A stretch of DNA of 32,581 nucleotides from Clostridia bacterium (GTDB taxonomy: Bacteria; Bacillota; Clostridia; Oscillospirales; CAG-272): NCBI GenBank assembly GCA_017451915.1, contig JAFTNJ010000041.1:1-32581 (forward strand). Direction: 5' to 3'. The translations under genes and the position numbers were made by a program. Numbering within the stretch: the stretch's first letter is position 1; each line of letters opens with the position of its first letter. Under the pieces are notes generated by a model, which had not been told where the DNA came from, did not search any database, and was given only the letters and a program-made list of their open reading frames with translations. Positions 16,418-23,849 of the stretch are shown here, piece by piece.

Positions 16418-16463
16418 AAAAAAAGAAGATCGGTTCCCGCCCTGCCACGTAGGGCGGGAACCG
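16418..16463 (-). terminator. Terminator of the upstream TasA/SipW operon
   Basis: A perfect 13-bp GC-rich stem (16431-16443 with 16451-16463), 7-nt loop, then TCTTCTTTTTTTCC on the minus strand. It begins 28 nt after the stop of the TasA-like gene. Confidence 0.88.
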
Positions 16464-16490
16464 CGTGTTCATTTCGATTCGGTTAGGAGA

Positions 16491-17423
16491 TTAGTCGACC
16501 TGAACTACATTGACGGAAATATCGAATTTAACATCAATGTTGTAATTGGTTTGATCAACAACCTTGGTGTAGTTTGCACCAGAATCAGTAGTTACAACAA
16601 CAACCTGACCGGCCTCAGCAGCGATGATGTTACCAAGAATGGTGTCCTTTTTATTGGTGGTATCATCTACTTCAAATTCCCACTTCCAAGTAAGGGTGTA
16701 GGTTTCGTTAATCGAATTTTCAGCATTTCCATCTCTTGCATCCTCGTTGAAATAACCGACCATGGTGCTTACAACGGTATTCAGATTGGTGGAGTATGCA
16801 ACGGTACTTCCTTTAACAGAAACACCCCATTGAATGGGATAATAACGATCTTCCGTAACCTCAACAGCATCTACCAAACGGTAGTAGTGCTCGTTTTCGG
16901 AAAGTGCTACATACGCATCCAATTTTTCGAAAGCTCCAGTTGTTTCATTGCCTTTATAAATCTTCTCGGCTGCAAATTTTGTTGCAACATTGATAGCTGT
17001 ATCATCGGGTACACGAACCATTACGGCATAACTTCCTTTTGCAAGCCAAATATCCTCGATGGAGGATTCGGTTTTAGCGGATACATCATATGCTACTTCG
17101 GGTTGGCCGGTAATTTTGACTTGGAAGCCGATAGTATTCATGGTGCCGGGAGCAACAATGTTTGCACCGTCCAGTGCGGAAACGCTCACAGATGTAGCGG
17201 CTACAATTCTGTCTGCGGTGTCAGCGGTGCTATGCTTTTCATAATCAGAACCGAACAATGTACCACTCGTAGATACATCGATTCCCCACTTTGCTACGCG
17301 AGCGGTGTCGGATGCGCTGTCACCGGTTACGTACTTTGCAAAGGTGGTGCCAATGGCACAGGTGCTTGCAAGACAAAGAACAAGCAAACCGGAAGCAAGT
17401 TTTAAGAAAAGATTCTTTTTCAT
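16491..17423 (-). CDS. TasA-like major fibre subunit candidate
   Basis: This 310-residue secreted protein starts at 17423 after AAGGAG. Its signal region is a KKNLFLKL start, a hydrophobic ASGLLVLCLASTCAIGTTFA, then KYVTGDSASDTARVAKWGID, the hallmark region of SipW-dependent TasA-family proteins. The mature domain has TasA-like strands including IVAPGTMNTIGFQVKITG and TYTLTWKWEFEVDD, and ends in beta structure (NIDVKFDISVNVVQ) without an anchor. Codons are more AT-rich than in the neighbours. A SipW-like peptidase lies upstream with a 186-nt gap and a terminator follows. It is probably the abundant fibre subunit; the abundance claim is inference. Confidence 0.78.
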   Translation of the reverse strand: MKKNLFLKLASGLLVLCLASTCAIGTTFAKYVTGDSASDTARVAKWGIDVSTSGTLFGSDYEKHSTADTADRIVAATSVSVSALDGANIVAPGTMNTIGFQVKITGQPEVAYDVSAKTESSIEDIWLAKGSYAVMVRVPDDTAINVATKFAAEKIYKGNETTGAFEKLDAYVALSENEHYYRLVDAVEVTEDRYYPIQWGVSVKGSTVAYSTNLNTVVSTMVGYFNEDARDGNAENSINETYTLTWKWEFEVDDTTNKKDTILGNIIAAEAGQVVVVTTDSGANYTKVVDQTNYNIDVKFDISVNVVQVD

Positions 17424-17522
17424 TTTTTTCTTTATCTCCTTATAAAGATTTTCCTTTGGAATAGGATAAAGATTTATTCTTCCCGTGTTGGGGGAGAAAA
17501 ATTGTCGGGTCAATGCCCAGAG

Positions 17523-17542
17523 TTGTCGCATTGCCGCGACAA
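17523..17542. other. Perfect 7-bp hairpin between peptidase and subunit genes
   Basis: TTGTCGC at 17523-17529 pairs with GCGACAA at 17536-17542 around a 6-nt loop, in the 186-nt gap. It has no T-run. It may protect the 5' end of the subunit mRNA after processing, or bind a regulator. I found no confident promoter in this gap. Confidence 0.35.
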
Positions 17543-17609
17543 TTTATGTATATTCATCACCCCGAGATACGTGGCTTCCGAGGGAAGAATACTACAATGG
17601 GAGAGGGGC

Positions 17610-18350
17610 TCACTCCTCGGTGGGAGGATCCTGGGGGGCGGGCTCCTCGGCAGGAGCCTCGGGGGCAGGTGCTTCGGAGGGAGCCTCAGCTTCGGACGCG
17701 TTGCCCTGCTGTGCGGCCTTGAGAGCCTCCAGCTCGGCGCGCAGGGTGTCAATGTCACTCTGCTTGGCGTTGTCCTGCTTTTTGCGGCGGATCACCTCGT
17801 AGATCACAATGGCCGCTACGGGGAGCAGTACGCAGATCACCAATCCAAGGGTGGATTGCATAAACATGATCACGCTGCCCAGGTGGCCAATGCGGGTGCC
17901 TTCCCAAATTCCCACCAGATTGGAGGCGGGAACCGCCAGGCGATCCTCCAGGTTGTTGTTATCACCCTTGGTGCGGAAGAGGCGCTCCCCCGTGGAGGGA
18001 TCGGTCTCGATCTGCAGCACGCGGTGGGTTACCACGCTGGTGCCGTTGCCCTCGGGATCAAAATAGGAAATTACGTCGCCCACCTTTACCTCGGAGGCAT
18101 CAATGACCTTACAAACGATCATATCTCCCGAGCGGATCTCGGGATCCATGGATTCGGTAAGAACGATCAGCGGGATGTTTCCGCCAATGCTGGGGACTTG
18201 ATCCTCGTGGATCGCGCTTTGAATTAAGAGAACACAGTTGACGATCAGGATAGGAACCAGAAGGATGCAAAGAACTATACCAATGATGTTAAGTACGTTC
18301 CCGCCGTTGTTCTTTTCGCCCGGAGGTCCTGCTTTCTGTTTTTTCAGCAT
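17610..18350 (-). CDS. SipW-like (ER-type) signal peptidase I, copy 2
   Basis: This 246-residue membrane protease has an N-terminal span (about residues 19-44), catalytic LTESMDPEI (Ser67) and VTHRV (His109), and the TKGDNN box (127-132) typical of signal peptidase I. A C-terminal span (about 157-183) and a cytoplasmic tail follow. The tail ends in an Ala/Pro/Glu-rich stretch (APSEAPAPEAPAEEPAPQ). His in place of Lys gives the SipW type. It shares only core motifs with copy 1 at 14208, so the two are old paralogues rather than a recent duplication. The start follows GAAAGGTAG. It is the second gene of the operon and probably cuts the 310-residue TasA-like protein. Confidence 0.88.
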   Translation of the reverse strand: MLKKQKAGPPGEKNNGGNVLNIIGIVLCILLVPILIVNCVLLIQSAIHEDQVPSIGGNIPLIVLTESMDPEIRSGDMIVCKVIDASEVKVGDVISYFDPEGNGTSVVTHRVLQIETDPSTGERLFRTKGDNNNLEDRLAVPASNLVGIWEGTRIGHLGSVIMFMQSTLGLVICVLLPVAAIVIYEVIRRKKQDNAKQSDIDTLRAELEALKAAQQGNASEAEAPSEAPAPEAPAEEPAPQDPPTEE

Positions 18351-18396
18351 ATCAAATCTACCTTTCTATTGTGGTAAGGGGGGGATGGGCGTGGAA

Positions 18397-19173
18397 TCAA
18401 GCTTCTTCCTCGGCGGCCTTGCGCTTTTCCTTGCGCTTTTCCTTGGCAAGCTCCTTTTTGTAGGCTTTGTCCTCGGCGATCTGGGTGCAAACCAGATCAA
18501 TGCCGTCCTTGGCGGCGCCCACGCCTGCGGGCTCGGTCACCTTCATAGAGGAGGCCGACTGCTTCATTTTTACGTTGCTGGCATTGGCGTAGTCCAAAAT
18601 ATCGCGGTCGATAAAGTTGAACTCACAAACGATCTCTCCGCGCTTGATCATCATGCGGATCACGCGATAGGAGCCGATCTTGTAGTCGTGGGAGTTGTTG
18701 TGCTTGGCTTCCTTCACACCTTCCTTGGAGAGGGCGTGGCGAACGATGTCATCAAAGTAGCGCTTGTACTCGGTGGAGAGGGCGGCGTACTTTTCCTCCA
18801 TGGTCAGGGTGTGGGTAGAGAAGGTAACGGCACCGTCATCGACCTCGGCGGGAGCAGGCTCCTCGGCCACGGGCTCTACGGGGGCGGGTTCCTCTACCAC
18901 GGGTGCGGGTGCGGGCTCGGGTTCAGGCTCCGGCTCGGGTTCCGGCGCGGGTGCGGGGGTTGCCACCACGGGAATGGCCTCGGGCTCAACCTTTGCCGCT
19001 TGGGCGGCTAACTCCTGAGCGCGGTAGAATTCTCTCTCCTCCCGTTCTCTTGCCATACGTGCCTTGCTGTTCTCGTGAATGATGTCGCGCACGATCACGA
19101 TCACGGCAAAGAGGCAGAGGGAGCAAAGGAAGAGCATGAAAACGACTACAACAGCTTGCAACATGGTTTCCAT
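18397..19173 (-). CDS. Bitopic membrane protein with Pro-Glu linker and a conserved-looking cytoplasmic domain
   Basis: This 258-residue protein has one N-terminal span (about residues 5-28, AVVVVFMLFLCSLCLFAVIVIV), a charged helix (ENSKARMAREREEREFYRAQ), a Pro/Glu/Ala repeat linker (about 60-115, with EPEPEPEPEP) and a globular domain from about 120. The domain contains EYKRYFDDIVRHALS and HDYKIGSYRVIRMMIKRGE. This recalls a clostridial domain of unknown function that has the pattern Y-x-x-L-K...F...GRK...RGK-x-L. The end is Lys/Glu-rich. It is the first gene of the operon after a consensus promoter, and AAAGGAG precedes the ATG. I do not recognise its function; it may organise the secretion site. 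Confidence 0.65.
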   Translation of the reverse strand: METMLQAVVVVFMLFLCSLCLFAVIVIVRDIIHENSKARMAREREEREFYRAQELAAQAAKVEPEAIPVVATPAPAPEPEPEPEPEPAPAPVVEEPAPVEPVAEEPAPAEVDDGAVTFSTHTLTMEEKYAALSTEYKRYFDDIVRHALSKEGVKEAKHNNSHDYKIGSYRVIRMMIKRGEIVCEFNFIDRDILDYANASNVKMKQSASSMKVTEPAGVGAAKDGIDLVCTQIAEDKAYKKELAKEKRKEKRKAAEEEA

Positions 19174-19352
19174 TTTGTTTTTCTCCTTTGTGAATGAAAT
19201 GTTTTATAAAAATGTAAAGGACAACAATTGGAGGGGATGTATCTCCCATATATTAACCGGTTTACATGATTTTGTGTATATTAACTGTTTTTTTTTTTTT
19301 TTTGTTAATAAATTTTGTACATTTGACCAAATTGTATAATTTGGAGCAATTT
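19174..19352 (-). promoter_or_regulatory. Long AT-rich 5' leader with a 16-nt A tract
   Basis: The transcript from the promoter at 19353-19381 has a leader of about 172 nt. It contains a perfect 16-base homopolymer (A on the transcript, 19288-19303) flanked by TTAAC and GTTAA arms, and a CCAAATT/AATTTGG inverted repeat at 19328-19345 near the start point. No open frame with a ribosome site is visible in it. Confidence 0.6.
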
Positions 19353-19381
19353 ATTATAGCACATTTTGGGCTTTTTGTCAA
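19353..19381 (-). promoter_or_regulatory. Perfect consensus promoter of the upstream TasA/SipW operon
   Basis: Minus-strand TTGACA (19376-19381), a 17-nt spacer and TATAAT (19353-19358) match the sigma-A consensus at all twelve positions, so a high basal rate is expected unless a regulator intervenes. Confidence 0.9.
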
Positions 19382-19412
19382 TATTTTTGAACAAAATATC
19401 AACCGTGTGTTT

Positions 19413-19432
19413 AAACGGTGAAGAAACGGTGA
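19413..19432 (-). repeat. 11-bp-spaced direct repeats upstream of the consensus promoter
   Basis: AAACGGTGA occurs at 19413-19421 and 19424-19432 (TCACCGTTT on the minus strand), one helical turn apart. An inverted ACCGT half-site lies close by at 19402-19406. They lie about 30-50 bp upstream of the -35 box, a place typical of activator sites. Confidence 0.45.
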
Positions 19433-19551
19433 TTTTTGTGGCGCAAAAACCGATATTTGAGGCTGTCAACCACACTTTCCATCGGTATTTTTATGCACGA
19501 ATGTAATCATTTTTGTGCACGTTGTTCAAACTCCGAGGGGACGGTGGGGGC

Positions 19552-19583
19552 AAAAAACGCCCGGAGAGCTTCCTCTCCGGGCG
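19552..19583 (-). terminator. Terminator of the GH2 gene
   Basis: A perfect 10-bp stem (19558-19567 with 19574-19583), a 6-nt loop and T6 on the minus strand, 16 nt after the stop codon. Confidence 0.9.
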
Positions 19584-19599
19584 ATGCTTTATGCTCGTA

Positions 19600-21876
19600 T
19601 TACTTTTTCTTGGGTTTCTTGATGCGGTTGAGCTTTTTGTTCATTTTGAGGAGCTCTTCCTTGGTGAAGGTGACACCCATCATACCCATCATGGAGGAGA
19701 GGCGAAGAACGCTGAAGCCGCCCAGCATTTCCATCATACCGCCCATATTGCCACCCTTCAGATCGACGTCAAAGCCACCCGACTTCTTCTCGCCGGCTTT
19801 TTCGCTTTTTTTCTTTGCGTCCATCTTTTTCTTGATCTTCAAACCAACACCCATGAACCACATCTTGCCGCGCTTGGATGCCATGATATCCGAGATCTTG
19901 TCGTTGATCGAGAATCGTCCCTCAACCTCAACCACGTCAAACCAGTTGAGCACCGCTCCTACTTCCTTGAGGACGTAGTCCATGTTCCGCTCTGCCACCT
20001 TGCGGATCTTGCCCTCGTCGGTCAGGTCTCCCGCCTTGGCCACAATGGTGCTCTCGCCCACGTTGGGAACGTCAAAATAGAAGAAGTGATCGGGAGCCGT
20101 CTTCTTGCCAATGCTCTCGCCGTTGACGAAGAGCTCGACCTCGGGCTGGTTGGAATATACCGTTACCTTGGTCACGTCCTCCACGCGGTCAATATATCTC
20201 TTGCCGCACAGGTGGACGAAGGGATCGTCGGAGAGCCATGCCTTGTAGGCGTAGAAGGCGTCCTTTTTGTACTTTCGGTCCATGGTGATCAGACCCTTGT
20301 GGTTCTGGCCGTTCTCGCCGCCCTCGGCTCTGGCGTCGGCACCAAAGTCGAACATATTCCAAACGTGGGTTGCCCAGATATACTTGCGTCTAAAGAGCTG
20401 CTTGATCAGCTCCTCGTGGTAGTATGCCTGGTATTCCTCGGTGTAGTCGCCCTGCTTGGGATCGCTGGTGTGCCAGTTGAGGGCCTCGCAGCCGTATTCG
20501 CTGATGCCGATGGGAATATTGGGGTGGGTCTCGTGGAATTTATCAAACCAGGGGCCGTTCATCGACGTGTCGCCGCCGTACCAACCAAAGTAGTGGTTGT
20601 AGGAGACTACGTCGGGGATGAGCAGGTAGGGATCGTCCATCTTGCACATGGATACCGCCGCGATGGTGGTCAGGCGGGTCTTATCCATTTCGTGAACCAG
20701 GTCGTTGAGGATGCGGTGGTTTTCCAGCAGATCCTCGTCCGAGCCGCCAATGGAGATCTCGTTGGAAAGACCCCAAACGAAGATCGACGCGTGGTTGTAG
20801 TTCTGGGTGATCAGCTCCTTCATCTGGGAGACGGTGTTCTCCCGTCCGCCGGGCAGATGCTTGGAGATATAGGGGATCTCGGCCCAGATCACCAGACCCT
20901 TTTCGTCGCACAGATCGTAGAAATACTGATCGTGCTGATAGTGGGCCAGACGGATGGTGGTAGCACCCACCTCCAGGATCAGGTCAATGTCCTCGGCGTG
21001 GTGCTCGGGAAGCAGGGCGTTACCGATGCCCAGGCGATCCTGGTGACGGGAAACACCGCGCAGGGGGTATTCCTCACCGTTGAGGATGAAGCCGTTGTTG
21101 GGATCAATCTTGAAGCTGCGGCAGCCAAAGCGGTTGCACACGTTGTCCAGCACTTGGCCGTTTTCCACGATCTCCACCTCACAGCAGTAGAGGTAGGGAT
21201 CCTTGCGTCCGTGCCAGAGGTGAACGTTCTCGAGCTTGAAGTTCACCTTGGTGTTGGTGGATTCGATCTTTTGCAGCTCGTTTTCTTCTTTGTCATAGAT
21301 CGCGTAGACCAGGGATTGGCCCGCGGAAAGGGGCGTGGTAAAGACCTCCACCTCTACGTTGGCGTCCTTGCCGTTGACCGTGGGGGTGATCTTCAGCCCG
21401 GAGCCGCCAAAGTAGTCCAGGTCAAAGTGGGGCTTGTTGACGGCAATCAGATTGACGTCACGGTACAGACCGCCGTAGAAGGTGAAATCGGCCATCTGGG
21501 GGTAGACGGTTTCGTTGGGGGAGTTGTCTACGGTAACGGCAATCACGGTTTCGTCGGCAATGCGGTCGGTCAGATCCACGCGCCAGGTGGAGTAGCCGCC
21601 GTCGTGGTGGGCCAGCTTTTCACCGCCCACGTAAACGTCTGCCGAGGAGTTGGCACCGCGCAGCTCCAGGTAGTAGCAGTCAGCGGCGGGCAGATCGGCC
21701 TTGCGAAGCGTTTTTACGTAGAGGCAGGTGCCGCGGAAGTAGTCGTTTCCGCCGTCCTGGCCGTCGGTGGCGTTCCAGGTATGGGGAAGGGAAACGGTCT
21801 CGCCCTCCCGCAGGGTGATGTCGGTGGTGTCCTTAACAAACAGCCAGTCCTTATTCAAATTTAAAACAGTTCTCAC
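19600..21876 (-). CDS. Glycoside hydrolase family 2 enzyme (beta-galactosidase/beta-glucuronidase-like)
   Basis: This 758-residue retaining glycosidase has the GH2 order: sugar-binding jelly roll (about 1-150, with LNLNKDWLF, SLPHTWNA and GGY), an Ig-like domain (about 155-260), a TIM barrel from RGVSRHQD, the acid/base in WGLSNE (Glu373) and the nucleophile in SEYGCEA (Glu460). A C-terminal domain follows, ending in a Gly/Met-rich and Lys-rich tail (MLGGFSVLRLSS...KKPKKK) common in clostridial members. There is no signal peptide, so it acts inside the cell. It starts at GTG after AAAGGA. The GPH symporter gene upstream likely imports its substrate. Motifs do not settle galactoside versus glucuronide. 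Confidence 0.92.
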   Translation of the reverse strand: MRTVLNLNKDWLFVKDTTDITLREGETVSLPHTWNATDGQDGGNDYFRGTCLYVKTLRKADLPAADCYYLELRGANSSADVYVGGEKLAHHDGGYSTWRVDLTDRIADETVIAVTVDNSPNETVYPQMADFTFYGGLYRDVNLIAVNKPHFDLDYFGGSGLKITPTVNGKDANVEVEVFTTPLSAGQSLVYAIYDKEENELQKIESTNTKVNFKLENVHLWHGRKDPYLYCCEVEIVENGQVLDNVCNRFGCRSFKIDPNNGFILNGEEYPLRGVSRHQDRLGIGNALLPEHHAEDIDLILEVGATTIRLAHYQHDQYFYDLCDEKGLVIWAEIPYISKHLPGGRENTVSQMKELITQNYNHASIFVWGLSNEISIGGSDEDLLENHRILNDLVHEMDKTRLTTIAAVSMCKMDDPYLLIPDVVSYNHYFGWYGGDTSMNGPWFDKFHETHPNIPIGISEYGCEALNWHTSDPKQGDYTEEYQAYYHEELIKQLFRRKYIWATHVWNMFDFGADARAEGGENGQNHKGLITMDRKYKKDAFYAYKAWLSDDPFVHLCGKRYIDRVEDVTKVTVYSNQPEVELFVNGESIGKKTAPDHFFYFDVPNVGESTIVAKAGDLTDEGKIRKVAERNMDYVLKEVGAVLNWFDVVEVEGRFSINDKISDIMASKRGKMWFMGVGLKIKKKMDAKKKSEKAGEKKSGGFDVDLKGGNMGGMMEMLGGFSVLRLSSMMGMMGVTFTKEELLKMNKKLNRIKKPKKK

Positions 21877-21900
21877 GGTGGTAGTTCCTTTCTGTGTTTT

Positions 21901-21931
21901 GCTATATTGTAGCAGGAGATTTTTAAGTCAA
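21901..21931 (-). promoter_or_regulatory. Possible promoter for the GH2 gene
   Basis: Minus-strand TTGACT (21926-21931) is followed by TACAAT (14-nt spacer) or TATAGC (19-nt spacer). Neither spacing is ideal, which would fit an activator-dependent promoter such as one controlled by the nearby AraC-type protein. Confidence 0.35.
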
Positions 21932-21943
21932 TGTGAACTTTTT

Positions 21944-21981
21944 TAAAATCGGCGTCCGACGGTCAGGAACGGTCGGACGCC
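21944..21981 (-). terminator. Terminator of the GPH symporter gene
   Basis: A perfect 10-bp stem (GGCGTCCGAC at 21951-21960 with 21972-21981) and then GATTTT on the minus strand, just after the stop codon at 21990. The T-run is short, so some read-through into the GH2 gene is possible. Confidence 0.75.
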
Positions 21982-21989
21982 ATGAAGGA

Positions 21990-23579
21990 TTATTCTTCGT
22001 CTTGAGAGGCGTGGCGAGCTGCCAGCTCCTCATTCATCTGGTTCAGGGTCTTCTTGTCCAGATTATAGATCACGGCCAGGCCGATGAACTGCATAATGGC
22101 ACTGAACATATACAAACCGGCAACCAGCCAGCACATATTGTGTGCGGTTTGCGCGCTCTGCCCGATGGTTCCGTACTTGGAAACGTATCCCAGCGCTCCC
22201 ATGATCAGGAGAACAACGGAGGGACCTACGCCCTGCGCCAGCTTACGGAAGAAGGAGTGGAGGGAGTAAACGGTGCCTTCCTCGCGGGTGCCGAATTTCC
22301 ATTCGTTGTAGTCAATGGCGTCACCCATCATTGCCCAGGATACACAGGTGTAAACACCCATACCAACGCCAAAGAAGATCAGACCGATCAGATAAACGAT
22401 CAAGGCTACGGATGCGCTGCTGATCATGGGGAAGATCAGCATGATCACACCGCCGAATATCGAAACCAGGGTTCCGAACACGGAGGCTTCTTTTTTACCG
22501 AACTTTTTAACGATCTTGGTGATGAAGGGCATAAAGAAGAACATGGGGAGGAAGCCGATCATTTGCACCAAGCCGGACAAGGACGCCATGTTAAAGTAGG
22601 TGGCAAACATAATGGTATTTGCCGTGGTAGCCGCATTCATGCCCAGGAACATACCCATAGCGGCAACGGTTGCGCCAACGGCGGGACGGTTCTTCATAAA
22701 TTTACCAAAGGCTTCGATCACGTTGAACTTTTGGCTCTCGCCGTTGGTCTTTACGGTGCTTTCATCCACGCGTACCGTAATCAGCTTGAGCATGAGCATA
22801 AAGGAAAGGAATCCGATCACACCCATAATCAGCGCGGTCCAGAATACCTTTTCGCCCAGGAGAACCTCGAGCTGCTTACCGGTCAGAGGGCTCAAAACGG
22901 CCTCGCCCATCTGGTAGGCCTCTCCCGTAACGGGATTGGTATGGAATTTATCGGGGCTGAACAGATCCTCCGCGCCCTCAGGGATTTCAATTTTATCCAG
23001 GAATCCGGTGGTGCCGTCGTAGGTCACCTTCTGCCAGATCAGCATGGGGAGAATGATGCCGGGGAGCAGGTTGCCAACCATGGAGCCAATGGATCTCCAG
23101 GTGGAAAGCTGTGCGCGTTCTCCCACGTCCTCGGTGATCACCGAGAGCATAGAGCCGTAGGGCACGTTTGCAATGGTGTAAAAGGCATCCCAAACGATGT
23201 ATCCGAGAACGAACAGGACTGCCTTGAGCGCTACGGGCGCGCCGGGGAAGGGAAGGAATACCGCTGCGCCGCCGACCAAAAGGCCGCATGCGCCAATGAA
23301 GATGTAGGTCTTGAATTTACCCATCCGATATTTTCTCTTGTCGTTATCGATGAGGGTACCGATCAGCGGATCGTTCACGGCATCCCAGATCTGAACGAGC
23401 AGGAGAAGCGCGGAGAGCAAGCCGGTTTCCAGCATCATAAACACGAGCCAGAAGGTTTGAACCGTTCCCTTCAGGGAAAAGCTCATGTTGCAGCCAAGGT
23501 CGCCGGCGGCATACGCTATTTTGTCGCGTATACCAAATTTGCGCTTGCCGTTTGCGTCAAGCTTTTGTTCTTTTTTCAT
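21990..23579 (-). CDS. GPH-family sugar:cation symporter (MFS superfamily)
   Basis: This 529-residue transporter has about twelve hydrophobic spans and the glycoside-pentoside-hexuronide hallmark WDAVNDPLIGTLIDNDKR in the first loop region, followed by YRMGKFKTYI. A conserved YAAGDLGCN segment lies near the start, as in MelB/GusB-like proteins. A larger hydrophilic loop of about residues 215-270 is longer than usual. The start at 23579 follows AGAGGAAAAAGTG; an upstream in-frame ATG lacks a site. It probably imports a glycoside cleaved by the GH2 enzyme encoded next on the strand, 113 nt downstream. Confidence 0.9.
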   Translation of the reverse strand: MKKEQKLDANGKRKFGIRDKIAYAAGDLGCNMSFSLKGTVQTFWLVFMMLETGLLSALLLLVQIWDAVNDPLIGTLIDNDKRKYRMGKFKTYIFIGACGLLVGGAAVFLPFPGAPVALKAVLFVLGYIVWDAFYTIANVPYGSMLSVITEDVGERAQLSTWRSIGSMVGNLLPGIILPMLIWQKVTYDGTTGFLDKIEIPEGAEDLFSPDKFHTNPVTGEAYQMGEAVLSPLTGKQLEVLLGEKVFWTALIMGVIGFLSFMLMLKLITVRVDESTVKTNGESQKFNVIEAFGKFMKNRPAVGATVAAMGMFLGMNAATTANTIMFATYFNMASLSGLVQMIGFLPMFFFMPFITKIVKKFGKKEASVFGTLVSIFGGVIMLIFPMISSASVALIVYLIGLIFFGVGMGVYTCVSWAMMGDAIDYNEWKFGTREEGTVYSLHSFFRKLAQGVGPSVVLLIMGALGYVSKYGTIGQSAQTAHNMCWLVAGLYMFSAIMQFIGLAVIYNLDKKTLNQMNEELAARHASQDEE

Positions 23580-23747
23580 CACTTTTTCCTCTTTTCTTTT
23601 TGTTTTTGTGTTTGCAAGGGTCTGCAGTCTAAAACCAAAAATAAGGCAAGAGTACCGCATCTTTAAGTATAAAGTATTTTTAAATAGGGCGTGAGTATTT
23701 TTTTACGCTGTTTTTGTATTATTTTCAGGTCTTTGTAAAAAAATATG

Positions 23748-23776
23748 TTGTAATTGAACAAAAAGCATGTTATAAT
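23748..23776 (+). promoter_or_regulatory. Promoter for the AraC-type regulator operon
   Basis: TTGTAA (23748-23753), a 17-nt spacer and TATAAT (23771-23776), giving a leader of about 67 nt. The 23580-23747 region must also hold the divergent symporter promoter, for which I see only a TATACT on the minus strand without a clear -35. Confidence 0.7.
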
Positions 23777-23849
23777 AGGTGTGAGGCATTGGGAAATTTT
23801 TCACCTTGCCTTCACCGACCCCCACCGTTTATTCCCCGGAGGAACCGAT

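Noticed and set aside
19513-21864. Long open frame on the plus strand opposite the GH2 gene
   Set aside because: It has no ribosome site or domain, and its Val/Gly-rich low-complexity translation is the usual antisense shadow of a GC-rich gene; the minus-strand frame has all GH2 motifs.
21933-23666. Long plus-strand frame opposite the GPH symporter
   Set aside because: The translation is His/Gly-rich without motifs, while the opposite strand shows twelve spans and the GPH signature.
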